Source: Tubulanus polymorphus (taxonomy: Eukaryota; Nemertea; Palaeonemertea; Tubulaniformes; Tubulanidae). From it: a stretch of DNA of 64,000 bases. Under the pieces are notes generated by a model. That model was not told the DNA's origin. It did no database searches and saw only the letters and a list, made by a program, of their open reading frames with translations. Positions 63,557-64,000 of the stretch are shown one piece after another. The stretch is taken from the NCBI RefSeq assembly GCF_964204645.1, contig NC_134031.1:16861307-16925306 (forward strand), in the 5' to 3' direction. Position 1 is the stretch's first letter; each line of letters opens with the position of its first letter. A program made the translations under genes and the position numbers.

Positions 63557-64000
63557 TATTTGTAGACCGTGTATTAGATCATTTCATTGAATGTAAATAT
63601 AAACAATCTGTGATAAACCAAGTTCGACAAAACTACAGCAATTACTTTAGTAATAATATATATGCTTATATTCTACAGTTAAGTTCTCGATTATTGTAGA
63701 CTTGCCTTTTCTTGCTTATATATGAAAATACATAATATAAGTTCGTTTTTCGAACAACTGCATATATTTGAATGTCAAAACTATATTGTTTGTCGATTGT
63801 GAAAATCTAAAATGTTTAACGTGATGTTGTAGGTTGTCGATAATCAAGAAAACCAATCAATTCATGATTCTCTGATGGATTTGTTTTTTCCTAATTATTT
63901 AATTTCATATCGTATCTATATATTTTAAGATTAATTGATTCCGTCCAAATGAAATGTTTTTGTTGATAGTGTCTTATTTAAAAAAGAAATCCGTCCTACG
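63557..64000 (+). other. AXDND1 3' UTR / downstream
   Basis: AT-rich sequence after the AXDND1 stop codon. No canonical AATAAA was found in the first 200 bp; variants such as AATATA occur. No start of another gene is visible before the window ends. Confidence 0.5.

Overview
The window is animal nuclear DNA. It is AT-rich and has long introns with GT-AG splice sites, and I could assemble by eye five complete multi-exon genes that keep frame across every junction, plus one small gene. The abundance of short foldback transposons and the invertebrate-like single BET gene suggest a marine invertebrate, most likely a lophotrochozoan; that placement is inference, and an invertebrate deuterostome cannot be excluded. 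All gene names rest on recognising family-specific protein sequence, not on a database search.

Layout. 1-1683: repeats, no gene seen. 1684-17793 (+): a choline-transporter-like protein (SLC44/CTL2-4-5 type) with two alternative first exons and two equal-length, apparently mutually exclusive exons for the first membrane helix. 20411-20924 (-): a small unidentified gene of 97 residues behind a non-coding first exon. 21712-22436: a tandem repeat, then a doubtful two-exon ORF and a GC-rich patch. 22887-27788 (+): protein O-mannosyltransferase POMT1, 15 exons. 28921-31547 (-): WDR5, 11 exons, tail to tail with POMT1. 32797-49218 (+): a full-length BET bromodomain protein (BRD4/Fs(1)h-L type: BD1, motifs A and B, BD2, acidic serine cluster, ET, and the C-terminal P-TEFb-binding motif), 21 exons, head to head with WDR5. 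53984-55462 (-): SURF2, 6 exons. 55868-63556 (+): AXDND1, a ciliary protein with an axonemal-dynein-light-chain domain, about 26 exons, head to head with SURF2.

How the parts relate. WDR5 (H3K4 methyltransferase core subunit) and BET (acetyl-lysine reader that recruits P-TEFb) share a 1.25-kb divergent promoter carrying NRF1-like and TCTCGCGA motifs. Human BRD3 and WDR5 are also divergent neighbours at 9q34, where POMT1 and SURF2 also lie. The BET and SLC44 families both have members on human chromosomes 1, 6, 9 and 19, the MHC paralogon, so this segment looks like an unduplicated relative of that linkage group.

The most interesting signals are the duplicated TM1 exon of the CTL gene, a run of tiny phase-2 exons (45, 42 and 12 nt) in AXDND1, a built-in short-isoform stop in the BET gene, the conserved linkage, and a nearly perfect 120-bp palindrome. 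I found no CRISPR, rRNA or convincing tRNA. No wholly new system is evident; the novelty is in alternative splicing and genome architecture.
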